Assembly: GCA_964478165.1 (NCBI GenBank)
Contig: CAYZGU010000008.1
Span: forward strand, 1-29,779
From: CAYZGU01 sp964478165
GTDB lineage: Bacteria > Poribacteria > WGA-4E > JAJDTR01
Length of the DNA stretch: 29,779 bases
Direction of reading: 5' to 3'
Shown here: in pieces, positions 16,622 through 25,442 of the stretch
Numbering within the stretch: the first letter of the stretch is position 1
How the letters are laid out: the number at the start of each line of letters is the position of its first letter
Translations under genes and position numbers: made by a program
Notes under the pieces: generated by a model
What the model saw: the letters and a program-made list of their open reading frames with translations, nothing else
The model's database searches: none
What the model was told of the DNA's origin: nothing

Positions 16622-16657
16622 GAAGCCCAGGGAGAAATGCCGATGGGCTTCTTTTTT
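16622..16657 (+). terminator. Intrinsic-terminator-like hairpin in the leader of the CoA transferase gene
   Basis: GAAGCCCA (16622-16629) pairs perfectly with TGGGCTTC (16644-16651) across a 14-base loop, followed at once by six T residues (16652-16657). It begins about 4 bases after the predicted transcription start, so it would end most transcripts at about 40 bases. A 17-codon reading, ATG 16618 to TGA 16669-16671, runs through the hairpin. It could be an attenuator for the gene at 16716, or yield a very short RNA. Confidence 0.65.
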
Positions 16658-16715
16658 GTTTTACTCCCTGACATGCAAAGGGCTGCATAGCACTACAAAG
16701 AGTGAAGGTGACTCC

Positions 16716-17903
16716 ATGGTAGGTCCACTAGACGGGATAACTGTACTTGATTTGACTAGAGTCTTAGCAGGACCTTACGCCACAATGGTCTTAGGAGATC
16801 TTGGCGCAGAAGTTATTAAACTGGAACAACCCGAAACAGGCGATGAATCCAGGAACTTTGGCCCTTTCAAAAACGGGTTCAGCCTCTATTTTATGAGCGT
16901 TAATCGAGGAAAAAAGAGTTTAACACTCAACCTGCGAACGCCAAGAGGCAAAGAAATTTTCATGGACCTAGTCAACCGTAGTGACATTCTCGTAGAAAAT
17001 TTTCGACCCGGCGTAATGACAAAGCTTGGCCTCGATTATCAAACTCTCAAGAAGTCTAACCCCTCGTTAATTTATGCAGCATGCTCGGGTTTTGGTCAAA
17101 CCGGACCTTATGCTCAAAGAGGGGCGTATGACATGATCATTCAGGGGATGGGAGGCATTATCAGCATTACGGGCGAACCGCAGCGCCCGCCCGTTCGTGT
17201 CGGCACCTCAATTAGTGACATTACGGCAGCCTTATTCACAGCAATTGGTAGTCTCGCAGCGCTCCGTCATCGAGAGCGAACAGGAGAAGGCCAACTTGTT
17301 GATGTTGCAATGTTGGACGGCCTAGTCGCAATCTTGGAGAACGCGATTGTGCGCTACTGCGCTACTGGTGAAAACCCACAACCGTTGGGCGGTCGGCATC
17401 CGGCCATAACACCATTTGAGGCGTTTGAATCGTCCGATGGACACGTGATTATCGCAATAGGCAATGATGTGTTGTGGAAGAAGTACTGCGAACACGTAAA
17501 CCAATCCGAGTTGGTCACGGATGACCGATTCTCTACAAATGCACTGCGCACGGAAAATCACGAACAACTCTTCACTATCCTTTCTGAAATTATGAAGGGC
17601 AAAACGACGAACCAATGGATTTCGGAACTCGACGCAATCGGCGTGCCCTGTGGCCCTATTAACACTATCAGAGAGGTTGTGTGTGACCCTCAAGTGCTTG
17701 CACGGAAAATGATTACAGAAGTCATGCATGAAACCACCGGACGCGTGGAAATCCCGGGGTTACCGATTAAGTTATCAAGTACACCCGGCGAGGTGGGTAT
17801 ACCAGCGCCAAAACTTGGGGAACATACAACAGAAATCTTAAGAGAAGTGTTGGGCATGTCCCAGGAAATGGTTGACGAACTAGAACGAGAGAAAGTCGTG
17901 TGA
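16716..17903 (+). CDS. CaiB/BaiF-type class III CoA transferase
   Basis: A 395-residue cytoplasmic enzyme of the formyl-CoA/carnitine CoA-transferase family, which moves CoA between organic acids. The family opening PLDGITVLDLTRVLAGPYA, GAEVIKLEQP (30-39), NRGKKSLTLNL (63-73), NFRPGVMTKLGLDY (95-108) and CSGFGQTGPY (123-132) are present. The catalytic Asp is at about 139 in GAYDMIIQGMGG. The frame is open back to 16656, but ATG 16716 matches the family start and has GAAGGTGA before it. It lies behind a strong promoter and hairpin. The methyltransferase gene follows after 53 bases. Family is secure; the acid substrate is unknown. Confidence 0.93.
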   Translation: MVGPLDGITVLDLTRVLAGPYATMVLGDLGAEVIKLEQPETGDESRNFGPFKNGFSLYFMSVNRGKKSLTLNLRTPRGKEIFMDLVNRSDILVENFRPGVMTKLGLDYQTLKKSNPSLIYAACSGFGQTGPYAQRGAYDMIIQGMGGIISITGEPQRPPVRVGTSISDITAALFTAIGSLAALRHRERTGEGQLVDVAMLDGLVAILENAIVRYCATGENPQPLGGRHPAITPFEAFESSDGHVIIAIGNDVLWKKYCEHVNQSELVTDDRFSTNALRTENHEQLFTILSEIMKGKTTNQWISELDAIGVPCGPINTIREVVCDPQVLARKMITEVMHETTGRVEIPGLPIKLSSTPGEVGIPAPKLGEHTTEILREVLGMSQEMVDELEREKVV

Positions 17904-17956
17904 CTCATCGCAAAGTATCTTATCAACCTTGACTTTCAGAGGTATGGGAGAACCAG

Positions 17957-19030
17957 ATGCACCCTCTGTATTCAATTTCAGTTTGTGGTGGACTCGAGAA
18001 AATTGCACAGAATGAGATTCAACGTCACCTAATCGGGAAAGGTAGGTTTGAGGTCGTTGATAAAGATCTGGCCCGCGTCAGGCTGCGCTATTCTGGAGAT
18101 CCACGAGAATAGCTGCTACTCCGATCCGCGGAACATGTATTCCTGGTTATCAAGATGCTACCGAGCATGACACGTTCACGCCACTCCTTGACGAATTTAG
18201 AAAAATCGATTGCCCGAATTGACTTTCAACCCTACTTCGAGATTTGTCGACGGGCAGGAATTCGACTACGTAAGCGGGTTACTTTTCGTGTAACAAGCCG
18301 CATGAGCGGGCTTCGGAATTTTCGACGCATCGACCTCCAGCGCAGCGTTGAACGTGTATTCAGGACCTATGGTTGGCGTTTGACCGAAGAGAAGCCCGCT
18401 CTTGACATCTGGGTCGAGGTACAACAGGACGAAGGCCATATCAGCATCAGACTTTCTCCGCTCGAAATGGCCCAGCGAACCTACAAACAGGCCCACATTC
18501 CAACTTCTCTGAGGCCTACAGTGGCATACGGCCTTGTCCAACTCTCCGATCCACAGCCGGAGGATGTATTTTTAGATCCGATGTGCGGTGCTGGAACCAT
18601 TCTCATCGAGCGAGCACACTCAGAACGCTATCGCTATCTTCTTGGCGGCGACATATCACCCGAAGCGCTGGAAGCTGCACAGAAAAACATAGGAAGAAAA
18701 CATCGACCACGACAACTTTTTGATTGGAACACACAATCCCTACCACTTGCCCGAAATAGCGTGGACAAAATCGTTTGCGGCCTCCCATTTGGGAAGAAAA
18801 CGGATGGTGAGTCTGACATTGCCGAACTCTATTGGGAATTTATTTCCGAGTGTGAACGCGCCCTGAAACCCACTGGGCGAATGGTGCTTCTCACAACACA
18901 GCGATTTGTACTTGACAATCTAATAAAATCGCAACCAGCGTTTATCGTTGAGCGGAGATTTCAAATCGATTTAGGTGCACAGAACCCATGGGTATATGTT
19001 TGCCTGCCTAGCCTAGAACGAGCCAGATGA
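17957..19030 (+). pseudogene. THUMP-type RNA methyltransferase interrupted by TAG
   Basis: Read through one in-frame TAG (18110-18112, codon 52), this is a 357-residue protein: an N-terminal THUMP-like part (VCGGLEKIAQNEIQRHL early, then LLLRSAEHVFLVIK right after the stop) and a class I methyltransferase with DPMCGAGTILIE (206-217) and GLPFGKK (275-281), as in the Trm14/THUMPD3 guanine-N2 tRNA methyltransferase group. The usual Asn/Asp before LPFG is Gly. The upstream start ATG 17957 has GGGAG 6 bases before it. No frameshift is needed: both halves share one frame and homology-like text continues across the stop. TAG ends at least four other genes here (3801, 20020, 21280, 26487), so code reassignment is unlikely. 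A second start at ATG 18155 could still make a 291-residue product lacking part of THUMP. Confidence 0.8.
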
Positions 19031-19125
19031 TTCCAACACCATGTATCGCGATTCTCCACAACAGTGCGCTGGAAAAGCATCTCCAATCGGAGAAGCGCGC
19101 CGTTCTTGCATTAAAGCAAACTTGA
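19027..19125 (+). pseudogene. Short coupled reading, possible gene remnant
   Basis: ATG 19027 overlaps the methyltransferase stop by ATGA and reads 32 residues (MIPTPCIAILHNSALEKHL...) before TGA 19123. The opening IAILHNS has the look of an enzyme N-terminus, and the ATGA overlap suggests former translational coupling. The reading stops too soon for any known family. It may be the start of a decayed gene or a real small peptide. Confidence 0.3.
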
Positions 19126-19572
19126 AACAGCAATGGGGCCCTTCAGGCTTGTCCAAAACAGAGGCACGTGAGTCGTGTCCTAGCATAGGAAGATGTCTTA
19201 AGGCGTCTATACATGAGGAGCAAGCCTCACACTGAAGCATTCATTATATATTCACCTCGGGTTGGCAATACTACAACCGGTTCACATCCCGAAGACAAGT
19301 CACAACTGCCAAAAGCAAGAAGATCTTGTTAAAAATTCACGTCACTGGCAAAAACCAAAAACACCATGCACGGCATAATCCAAAAGTGAGGGAGGAAGAT
19401 TGTTGGCTTCGGATTTCCTGGAAGAGGAACAATTAATTGGTGGCTGAATCGAAATGCTCAGGCTTAAGACTCCAAAATGGCATATCTTGTCTCAGCTCGT
19501 AGCAGAACAGTCTATGAATTGTGAATTGCACGGTTGCGTTATCAAACCACGACAATTGAGGAAACTAGATGC
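19126..19572. other. Intergenic stretch, nothing recognised
   Basis: About 445 bases. Short open readings exist (for example 19041-19235 on the plus strand, entering from the left) but lack ribosome sites and family signatures. No clear promoter, terminator or RNA gene is seen. Confidence 0.4.
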
Positions 19573-20022
19573 ATGAAAATAAGGAGAGCTGTTCCCGCGG
19601 ACTTTTCTGAACTTGCAGCTCTGGACAGAGAGGTCTGGCAAAACTTTGAATTTATTCCAGATGGAGAGCATGTGTGGCGACTCTGGACAGAGCATGCAGT
19701 GGTATCTTGTGCTGAGGTGGACTCACGAATAGTGGGAGCGATATTGGCATTTCCCTGCGCAAACGGTTCTTATTGCATACATAAGGTTTTCATAAAAGAG
19801 GAATTCAGGGGCAAAGGGCTAGGGAGCCAGCTTTTCGAACTCTTGCTGAAGGATCTTGACAAGGAAAATCTTGCATGCTTCCTAACTGTCGACCCTGCGA
19901 ATAAAGCGGCAATCACTCTCTATGAAAAGTGGGGGTTCACAGAACGAAAGTTTGTTAAGGGCTACTATCGACCGGAGGAAGATCGTTATGTTCTTTCTAG
20001 GCCGCCACTGAAACCGGCCTAG
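19573..20022 (+). CDS. GNAT-family N-acetyltransferase
   Basis: A 149-residue single-domain acetyltransferase that should transfer acetyl from acetyl-CoA to an amine. It begins MKIRRAVPADFSELAALD, typical for GNAT strand 1 and helix 1. The acetyl-CoA pyrophosphate loop is RGKGLG (about 78-83) after the strand YCIHKVFIKEEF, and the C-terminal VDPANKAAITLYEKWGFTER is the usual motif B region. ATG 19573 is preferred over the upstream in-frame TTG at 19534 because it begins at the family start; a GAGGAAA site lies about 10 bases upstream. It stands alone. Substrate is unknown. Confidence 0.9.
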   Translation: MKIRRAVPADFSELAALDREVWQNFEFIPDGEHVWRLWTEHAVVSCAEVDSRIVGAILAFPCANGSYCIHKVFIKEEFRGKGLGSQLFELLLKDLDKENLACFLTVDPANKAAITLYEKWGFTERKFVKGYYRPEEDRYVLSRPPLKPA

Positions 20023-20928
20023 AACCAGATGCCACATGTGAAACATGGGCAAAGATTGATTTTTGAGGTCGCTCCGATTATGAAATTGTGCCAGCCCAAT
20101 GCCAGTAGAATTTCTGAATTAGTTAGTCATAGGACTCCGAACTAAGCTTCGCCGCGATTTTTCGGTTGTGAGGCTGTCGGTCCTGCTCTCAAGCCAGATT
20201 GGTCTGCAGCTGACAGTCTCAACAAAAAAGTGTGAAGCGTCGACGAAATCAAGCGAGATCTACTCAGAAACATGCCTCGCTATAATTTGCAAATTCAGAT
20301 CGCCGCATCCGCAGTGAAATCTGTCGTCAGAACGTATGGACACGCCACGCGAAGATAGAGAACTGTTTGTCCCCGTAATCCGGGCAAGAATCAGACCACA
20401 AATCCACAACAGTGAACTCTTATTCAGCCCTAGGTCTGGGGTTGGAAATACAGGATGTTTATCCGAAAGCGGCTCATTCTTGAACACACTTTCATCACAA
20501 CTAAGGAAAACCGCGTGGGACTGTGAGGCCACAACTCTTTGAAAAAAACAATCGTAGACAGAGGAGCTGTCGTAGCATCTGCACGGCATACTTCCTAGGA
20601 TGAGGTTCAACCGGACAAAACATTAGGTCGGCTCTGGATGCTTCATCTGCTACGCTTAACGATTCTGTTCTTTCTGCAGTCCTATTCACAGTCTTTTAAC
20701 TGGGTTGCGCGGAAACACATTCGGAACATGAACCTAACGAGCGCATAAATAATATGCCTGTTGACACTAATCGAGTTAACCTGCGCAATACCGACATTCC
20801 TCGGCATTAACATTAGTAAAGTAAAGTTTCCTCTCAAACACCGCACAGCAACACGGTTTATCAGAGTGAAAACCCAACAGCATTGCAACAAGGCTTGAAT
20901 CTCGCCCACAGCTGACGGAGCCATATCT
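20023..20928. other. Gap of about 900 bases without a recognised gene
   Basis: Readings on both strands (for example minus 20610-20260 and minus 20948-20682) show no ribosome site or family pattern and are rich in Cys and Ser, as chance readings tend to be. A 9-base imperfect inverted repeat, GAGGCTGTC (20170-20178) and GACAGTCTC (20212-20220), has no T-run. No RNA gene is seen. Confidence 0.4.
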
Positions 20929-21282
20929 ATGCCATTCATTAACATCAAAGATTATAAACCAATCGAGTTGGTACCAGGAACAAAAGCGCGCACACCGCAC
21001 GGCGAAAACATTATGCTTTCATACTTGGAAATGGAGGAGGGATCTGTAGTCCCCCTACACAGACACCCACACGAACAAGCAGGTATACTGCTGACCGGCA
21101 AGATGGAGTTGACAATTGGGTCCGAAACGTGCGTGTGTGCGCCGGGCGATATGTTCATAATTCCGCCTAACACCATCCACAAAGCCAAATCTGTGGATGG
21201 TCCGGCAACCTTACTGGACATCTTCAGTCCTGTGCGTGAAGATTACGTTGCACTGTTCAACAAGTACGCCCGTGAAGAGTAG
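20929..21282 (+). CDS. KdgF-like cupin protein
   Basis: A 117-residue single cupin domain. Motif 1 fits G-x5-H-x-H-x3-Q-x6-G: Gly38, His44, His46, Gln50, Gly57 (HRHPHEQAGILLTG), with Gln in place of the usual Glu. Motif 2 is PGDMFIIPPNTIHKAKS with His84. A Gln at this metal position is known from KdgF, which linearises unsaturated uronates released from pectin and alginate, so a role in uronate or related sugar breakdown is possible. ATG 20929 begins the family N-terminus; the ribosome site is weak (ACGGAG). The membrane-anchored protein at 21373 follows after 90 bases. Cupins are functionally broad, so the reaction is a suggestion only. Confidence 0.85.
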   Translation: MPFINIKDYKPIELVPGTKARTPHGENIMLSYLEMEEGSVVPLHRHPHEQAGILLTGKMELTIGSETCVCAPGDMFIIPPNTIHKAKSVDGPATLLDIFSPVREDYVALFNKYAREE

Positions 21283-21372
21283 CTGTAGGCATTTTCTGAG
21301 ATACATTAGTTGGCGAAAAACGGCGACAAGCCTACTCGCAAATTCTCCGGTAACAAGGCAAGGAAAAGTAAG

Positions 21373-22614
21373 ATGCAGGTCAAAGCAGTAGTGCATGTGA
21401 TGCTATGCCTAATGCTGTTAATTCTCGTGACGCATTCTAGCTCACCTTTCAGTTTCTATTCCGAGGTATCGCCTCCCACTGCACCTGAGTTTGAGATCCT
21501 GCGCAACTGGATCTCAAATCGAATATACGGGCATCAAGAAGATCCGCGTCCCCCCCTGTCAACCGTCGAAAAACCAGAACCGAAATCTAAATCCGCTTAT
21601 AAGACCAATTGTGATGTTGACGTAGGAATGTGGTACGTAAACACCTATAATCACGGCAATCCCGACGCGACTTTGAATAACAGTATTCCGGACCTAAAAC
21701 GTCTCTGGGATGGGCACCCGGAACACCCGGTACGCGCCTGTAATCTAGTCCAAACGGGAGGTGGCGGCGAACATTGGGGTTATTTGCCAGGACAGCCGCG
21801 CGCTAAACGTGAGGCACACGGCTACAACGAATGGCTGCGCCGTTTACACCAGGCAAATTCGGACGGGAGATCTATCAAGTCATTAGTCTTCCGTCCGCTC
21901 TGGGGTCTCCGAAAAGCACGAGATTGGTCGTTATCTGAAATTGAGTCGATGACTGCGTTATTTCTAGAGATGAGTGCCCACACTGGAACACTCGATTCAG
22001 TCGCTGGTTGGCTACTCGGGGACGACTTTACCGACTATCCTTATCATACGGATTGGGACAAGATTGTCAAAATTATTCACGAACAACAGCAGAAACGGCA
22101 ACTCAACAAACCATTCTACTTCACCAATCAGATATTTGCAGACGACATTTGGTCTAACCGTTTGCCACGTGGGTACAGACTCCGGAAATTTCGAAAGTGG
22201 TTGAAGGTCTTCAACGAAATCCCTGCAATTCCCGTCTTTGTTCCGCAATACTATCCTTGGGCGTCGAGCAAGTGGGACAAACGTCCTCGGCCTGGACAAT
22301 ATAAGTGGTGGAAAGAAGGGTTAGATGAGCTCCGTATACTCAAGCATTCCTACTGCCCCACGCTTCGTGTTCAACCAATTATTCAAGGAAGCGCTCTAAA
22401 AATTGACTCGGGGCCCAAGCATGTTGACATCCGCAACCAGCTCCGTACTGTCCTAGATCATCCAATTACTGATGGCGTATGGATTCTTGGGTGGCGTCCA
22501 CTCGGAGTCCCGGGCAACCCTGTGTTTTGGGCAAGCCGAGAAAACTGGACAACCGGAATTAATATCGCTGAGGCAGTACAGATAGAGGTCGGACACAGCG
22601 AGAAAGCAAGATAA
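21373..22614 (+). CDS. Membrane-anchored protein, possibly glycoside-hydrolase-like
   Basis: A 413-residue protein with a strongly hydrophobic N-terminal segment (about 3-22, KAVVHVMLCLMLLILV), acting as signal peptide or anchor, then a Pro/Lys-rich linker (about 45-78). The remaining 330 residues alternate predicted strands and helices and are rich in Trp, Tyr and Asp: VDVGMWYVNTYN, SIKSLVFRPLWGL, VAGWLLGDDFTDYP (about 210-223), PVFVPQYYPW and DGVWILGWRPLG. This layout suggests a TIM barrel like those of glycoside hydrolases that have a GWxxGDE-type strand; I cannot name the family. The frame is open from TTG 21310, but ATG 21373 begins the leader and has AAGGAAA before it. It follows the cupin gene and may act with it. 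Confidence 0.65.
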   Translation: MQVKAVVHVMLCLMLLILVTHSSSPFSFYSEVSPPTAPEFEILRNWISNRIYGHQEDPRPPLSTVEKPEPKSKSAYKTNCDVDVGMWYVNTYNHGNPDATLNNSIPDLKRLWDGHPEHPVRACNLVQTGGGGEHWGYLPGQPRAKREAHGYNEWLRRLHQANSDGRSIKSLVFRPLWGLRKARDWSLSEIESMTALFLEMSAHTGTLDSVAGWLLGDDFTDYPYHTDWDKIVKIIHEQQQKRQLNKPFYFTNQIFADDIWSNRLPRGYRLRKFRKWLKVFNEIPAIPVFVPQYYPWASSKWDKRPRPGQYKWWKEGLDELRILKHSYCPTLRVQPIIQGSALKIDSGPKHVDIRNQLRTVLDHPITDGVWILGWRPLGVPGNPVFWASRENWTTGINIAEAVQIEVGHSEKAR

Positions 22615-22655
22615 AGTTTGCGATTTGTCGCACACTCAAAACTATAGAGAAAATA

Positions 22656-22685
22656 CCTGTAAAAACCGTCGGAATTTTTCACAGG
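22656..22685 (+). repeat. Stem-loop after the membrane-anchored protein gene
   Basis: CCTGTAAAAA (22656-22665) can pair with TTTTT-C-ACAGG (22675-22685), with one bulged C and a 9-base loop. No T-run follows on the plus strand. It may mark the transcript end or protect the 3' end. Confidence 0.35.
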
Positions 22686-23039
22686 AGCTAGTCAGAGTGA
22701 TTTCTAAGAACATCGTTCCCAAGGCCCAAAAGCAAACGGACTCATACAGGCAATACCCGAATTAGCTCATTGGAAACTTTGACCTCCAATGACGGCGATT
22801 GAGTTCCCATCATGCGATTTTTATTGCGTCATTCAATGTAGCCGTCATGAAAACACCCAAAACTCTAGACAGCCCGTAGATTCAGCATAAGCGCAATTAA
22901 CGCGGTCTCACAGTCACATTTGTAACCCGGTTCGAACCTAGGCGTTCAATCGTGGAAAGGAAACTCGCTAAAGTCAACCACTCAAATTGACAGTCTCGGA
23001 ATGCCTTTATACAAGACTCATCATCAGGAGTAACCAAAC
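22686..23039. other. Leader region of the first PhyH gene, with a palindrome
   Basis: About 355 bases. It contains the 60-base imperfect palindrome at 22789-22848. TTGACA (22987-22992) and TATACA (23008-23013) near the gene have only 15 bases between them, so they form at best a poor promoter. GGTTCGAACC at 22929-22938 is not part of a foldable tRNA. Confidence 0.35.
22789..22848. repeat. 60-base imperfect palindrome
   Basis: ATGACGGC (22789-22796) is exactly complementary to GCCGTCAT (22841-22848). Inside, ATTGA pairs with TCAAT, and ATGCGAT can pair with ATTGCGT across a short T-rich loop with two wobble pairs. The nested arms could form an extended RNA hairpin or serve as a dimeric protein binding site. 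It lies about 190 bases before the PhyH start. Confidence 0.5.
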
Positions 23040-23816
23040 ATGACTGAATCTAATCTTATCAATGAGCAGCTACTAGAACAATATCGCGACTACGGATATT
23101 TCACCATCGAGGCTTTGTTCACAAATGAGGAAGTTGAGGCCGTGCGAACCGAGATATCCAAGATTATCGCACGCTATCCGAACGTTCCTGAAGAATTAGT
23201 ACAGATTGAACCTGCAGTTGCTAGTGGGAAGAACACATCTAAGACTTTCGAACTTGGTGTTCGCAAACTCTCGCGAATGGCAAAATACAATACGTTCTTT
23301 CGGGACCTAGCGTTCCACCCCAAAATGGTCGAGATTGCAACAAGCATACTTGGTCCAGATATTGTCCTACACCAGGGCCAATTGCTCATGAAACCACCCC
23401 ACTTTGGAGGCGAGAAAATCTGGCATCAAGATAATGCTTACTTTCGGCTCGTACCGAACGACGTTCTTGGATTCTGGATCGCATGCGACCAGGCCACCAC
23501 TGAGAATGGTTGTATGCACGTCATTCCAGGGTCACACACTCGGGGAATAATTGAACATGGAGGGACGGACGACGAATACGGACTTGTAGACCCACCAGCC
23601 TCTGAAGACGCTGTACCAATTCCCTTGAATTCCGGTGACGCGCTAGTTTTCCATGGTGAAATCTTCCACTACACTCCTCCAAATATTACTCATAAACGGC
23701 GGCGTTCAATGCAATATCACTACGCCTCCAGTCAGTGCCACCAAGCCAAGGGTGCGCATCTCTTTAAGATTGAACCAGAACTTTTGGTCGCTGGCCACAA
23801 TTATGTAAATGAATAA
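23040..23816 (+). CDS. Phytanoyl-CoA dioxygenase (PhyH)-like oxygenase
   Basis: A 258-residue Fe(II)/2-oxoglutarate-dependent oxygenase. The iron site is His129-x-Asp131 (WHQDNAYF) plus His210 (FHGEIFHYTPPN), and an Arg in RRRSMQYHY (220-222) should bind 2-oxoglutarate. MHVIPGSH (159-166) is typical of the family. No signal peptide; cytoplasmic. AGGAGT lies before ATG 23040. Bacterial members hydroxylate many small molecules, so the substrate cannot be read from the sequence. A second, quite different PhyH gene begins 515 bases downstream, in an island of oxidoreductases. Confidence 0.9.
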   Translation: MTESNLINEQLLEQYRDYGYFTIEALFTNEEVEAVRTEISKIIARYPNVPEELVQIEPAVASGKNTSKTFELGVRKLSRMAKYNTFFRDLAFHPKMVEIATSILGPDIVLHQGQLLMKPPHFGGEKIWHQDNAYFRLVPNDVLGFWIACDQATTENGCMHVIPGSHTRGIIEHGGTDDEYGLVDPPASEDAVPIPLNSGDALVFHGEIFHYTPPNITHKRRRSMQYHYASSQCHQAKGAHLFKIEPELLVAGHNYVNE

Positions 23817-24331
23817 CATCCTTGAACATTTTCAGTCAGAAGCCTAAGCAACATGCCATTCAACTCCAGAGTTAGTCATTGACAAAACAAGGATCCTGTG
23901 ACATCCTTTGCAGCGGGATTATGTGCTTAGATGGTCGACGACGTGAATTCCCGACCACAACTTTGACACAATTCCAACTGTATCTCAAAGTCGGGTATGT
24001 ATATAGTCACGTATCAAATCCACAGTAGTCACCAAAATTGTTACATTTTCCATGGGCGCAAGCAAGCCTTTCGCGCGATTCCTCGATTCCAATCCCGGAA
24101 TCGTCGTCCGCAACACGGGACCAAATGCAAATAGCAACGCTGAAATCGAACGATCTTCCTAATTTTATTCTAAGCTTGATATTACGAACAACTCTAGCCA
24201 GTTCGATTACCACAGCAGTCGTAGGTCCTTTGGAATTACAGACTCCGAACAGACGATGAACAAGGCCAAGCATTGTATTCAATTCAATCAACTCCAAGCA
24301 AACTTTCGTGTCGAGCCACCGAGGGGATGAC
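23817..24331. other. Intergenic stretch between the two PhyH genes
   Basis: About 515 bases. A small perfect hairpin, CGATTCC and GGAATCG with a 6-base loop, lies near 24083-24103. A minus-strand reading (24348-24007) is open for 113 codons but has no ribosome site or recognisable family and overlaps the next gene start. No promoter or RNA gene is clear. Confidence 0.4.
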
Positions 24332-25375
24332 ATGCTGAACAAATTCAAAGAATTGAAGGTGTCAAACGATGCAATGCACGACGCTCAAGAATTGCGTCAG
24401 CGAATCCAAGATGACGGCTATCTATTTTTCAAGAAACTCCAGAATCCCGACAACTTGCAGAATCTCCGTAAACAGATGATGAACGTCATTAGGAAGGGTG
24501 GCTGGCTTGTTTCTGGAACGAACCCGATGGACGGAATCGCAGACCTTTCGCAGCGCTGCACCGAAGGAGATTCTAGCTATACAAGCGTCTATCACGCAAT
24601 CTACAAGCTACAGGCATTTCATCAATCAGGACACTGGTCCGAAGTTCTGAGCATCTTGGAAAAACTAACCGACAAACCGGTTCTTCCACACCCTCAGAAA
24701 ATCGCTCGACTCTGGTTCCCGAAGTACACAGAGCATACGACACCGATACACCAGGATTTTGTCCATTTTCAGGGCAACTTTGACACATATACCTGCTGGA
24801 CGCCGGTCGGTGATTGCCCAATCGAGTTAGGCGGATTGACAGTAGTGCCCGGCTCACACAAGATCGACCGTGTCATCGATCACCACTTCTCCCTTGGAGC
24901 CGGAGCCTTACGCATCAACGAACGAGAAGTTCAGGGTGAGTGGCATACCACAAACTACGAGATTGGTGATACTTTGTTCTTCTTGGCGTTAACAGTACAC
25001 CAGGCCCTGCCCAATCGGTCCGTAAATAAGCTGCGCGTCTCTCTGGACAATCGTTACCAGGCAATCGGCAACCCAATATGCAATGAGGTGCTCACGCCGC
25101 ATCTACATGGTTACAGTCCACTGAGTTGGGATGAAGTCTATCGAAAATGGGAATCGGAACACCTGAAATATTATTGGAAAGACCTGGTCGGCACACCTGA
25201 CACGCCGGTAATGCAAAAGGATTATGGCTATTCAGAGCAAGGTTTCAAAGAAGCACTGTCTCTCGCAAAAACAGGCGATAAGAATGCCATATTACACCTA
25301 GAACGTTTCATCGAACACAGCCCCACATCAGACAGCGCAAAAGCAGCACGAGAAGCGTTGCAAGCACGCACATAA
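24332..25375 (+). CDS. Second PhyH-like dioxygenase with C-terminal extension
   Basis: A 347-residue PhyH-superfamily protein, about 90 residues longer than its neighbour. The iron ligands are His140-x-Asp142 (PIHQDFVHF) and His223 (TVHQALPN), with Arg235 (LRVSLDNRY) for 2-oxoglutarate. GGLTVVPGSHK is the family strand. The C-terminal 100 residues are mostly helical (YRKWESEHLKYYW, then KTGDKNAILHLERFIEHSP) and are not part of the basic fold. GTG 24308 is in frame upstream, but ATG 24332 is preferred because GAGGGG lies 5 bases before it. The Ldh_2 gene follows after 67 bases, suggesting an operon. Family is secure; substrate unknown. Confidence 0.88.
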   Translation: MLNKFKELKVSNDAMHDAQELRQRIQDDGYLFFKKLQNPDNLQNLRKQMMNVIRKGGWLVSGTNPMDGIADLSQRCTEGDSSYTSVYHAIYKLQAFHQSGHWSEVLSILEKLTDKPVLPHPQKIARLWFPKYTEHTTPIHQDFVHFQGNFDTYTCWTPVGDCPIELGGLTVVPGSHKIDRVIDHHFSLGAGALRINEREVQGEWHTTNYEIGDTLFFLALTVHQALPNRSVNKLRVSLDNRYQAIGNPICNEVLTPHLHGYSPLSWDEVYRKWESEHLKYYWKDLVGTPDTPVMQKDYGYSEQGFKEALSLAKTGDKNAILHLERFIEHSPTSDSAKAAREALQART

Positions 25376-25442
25376 AACGTTCAAAAATGAGAAACACTGG
25401 CGTCCCATTGACTCAGGCAAAGAAGCCTGGAAAGGAGACATC

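Noticed and set aside
17957..19030. Genome-wide reassignment of TAG to an amino acid
   Set aside because: TAG is the natural end of at least four genes here (3801-3803, 20020-20022, 21280-21282, 26487-26489), where families end as expected.
19041..19235. 64-codon open reading after the methyltransferase
   Set aside because: No clear ribosome site and low-complexity polar composition; it also overlaps the ATGA-coupled short reading in another frame.
20260..20610. 116-codon open reading on the minus strand
   Set aside because: No ribosome site, no recognisable motif and a Cys/Ser-rich composition typical of chance readings.
22915..22945. GGTTCGAACC as part of a tRNA
   Set aside because: Only the short self-complementary core is present; the T-stem mismatches and there is no acceptor or anticodon stem.
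24007..24348. 113-codon open reading on the minus strand
   Set aside because: It has no ribosome site or family signature and overlaps the start of the second PhyH gene, which is well supported.
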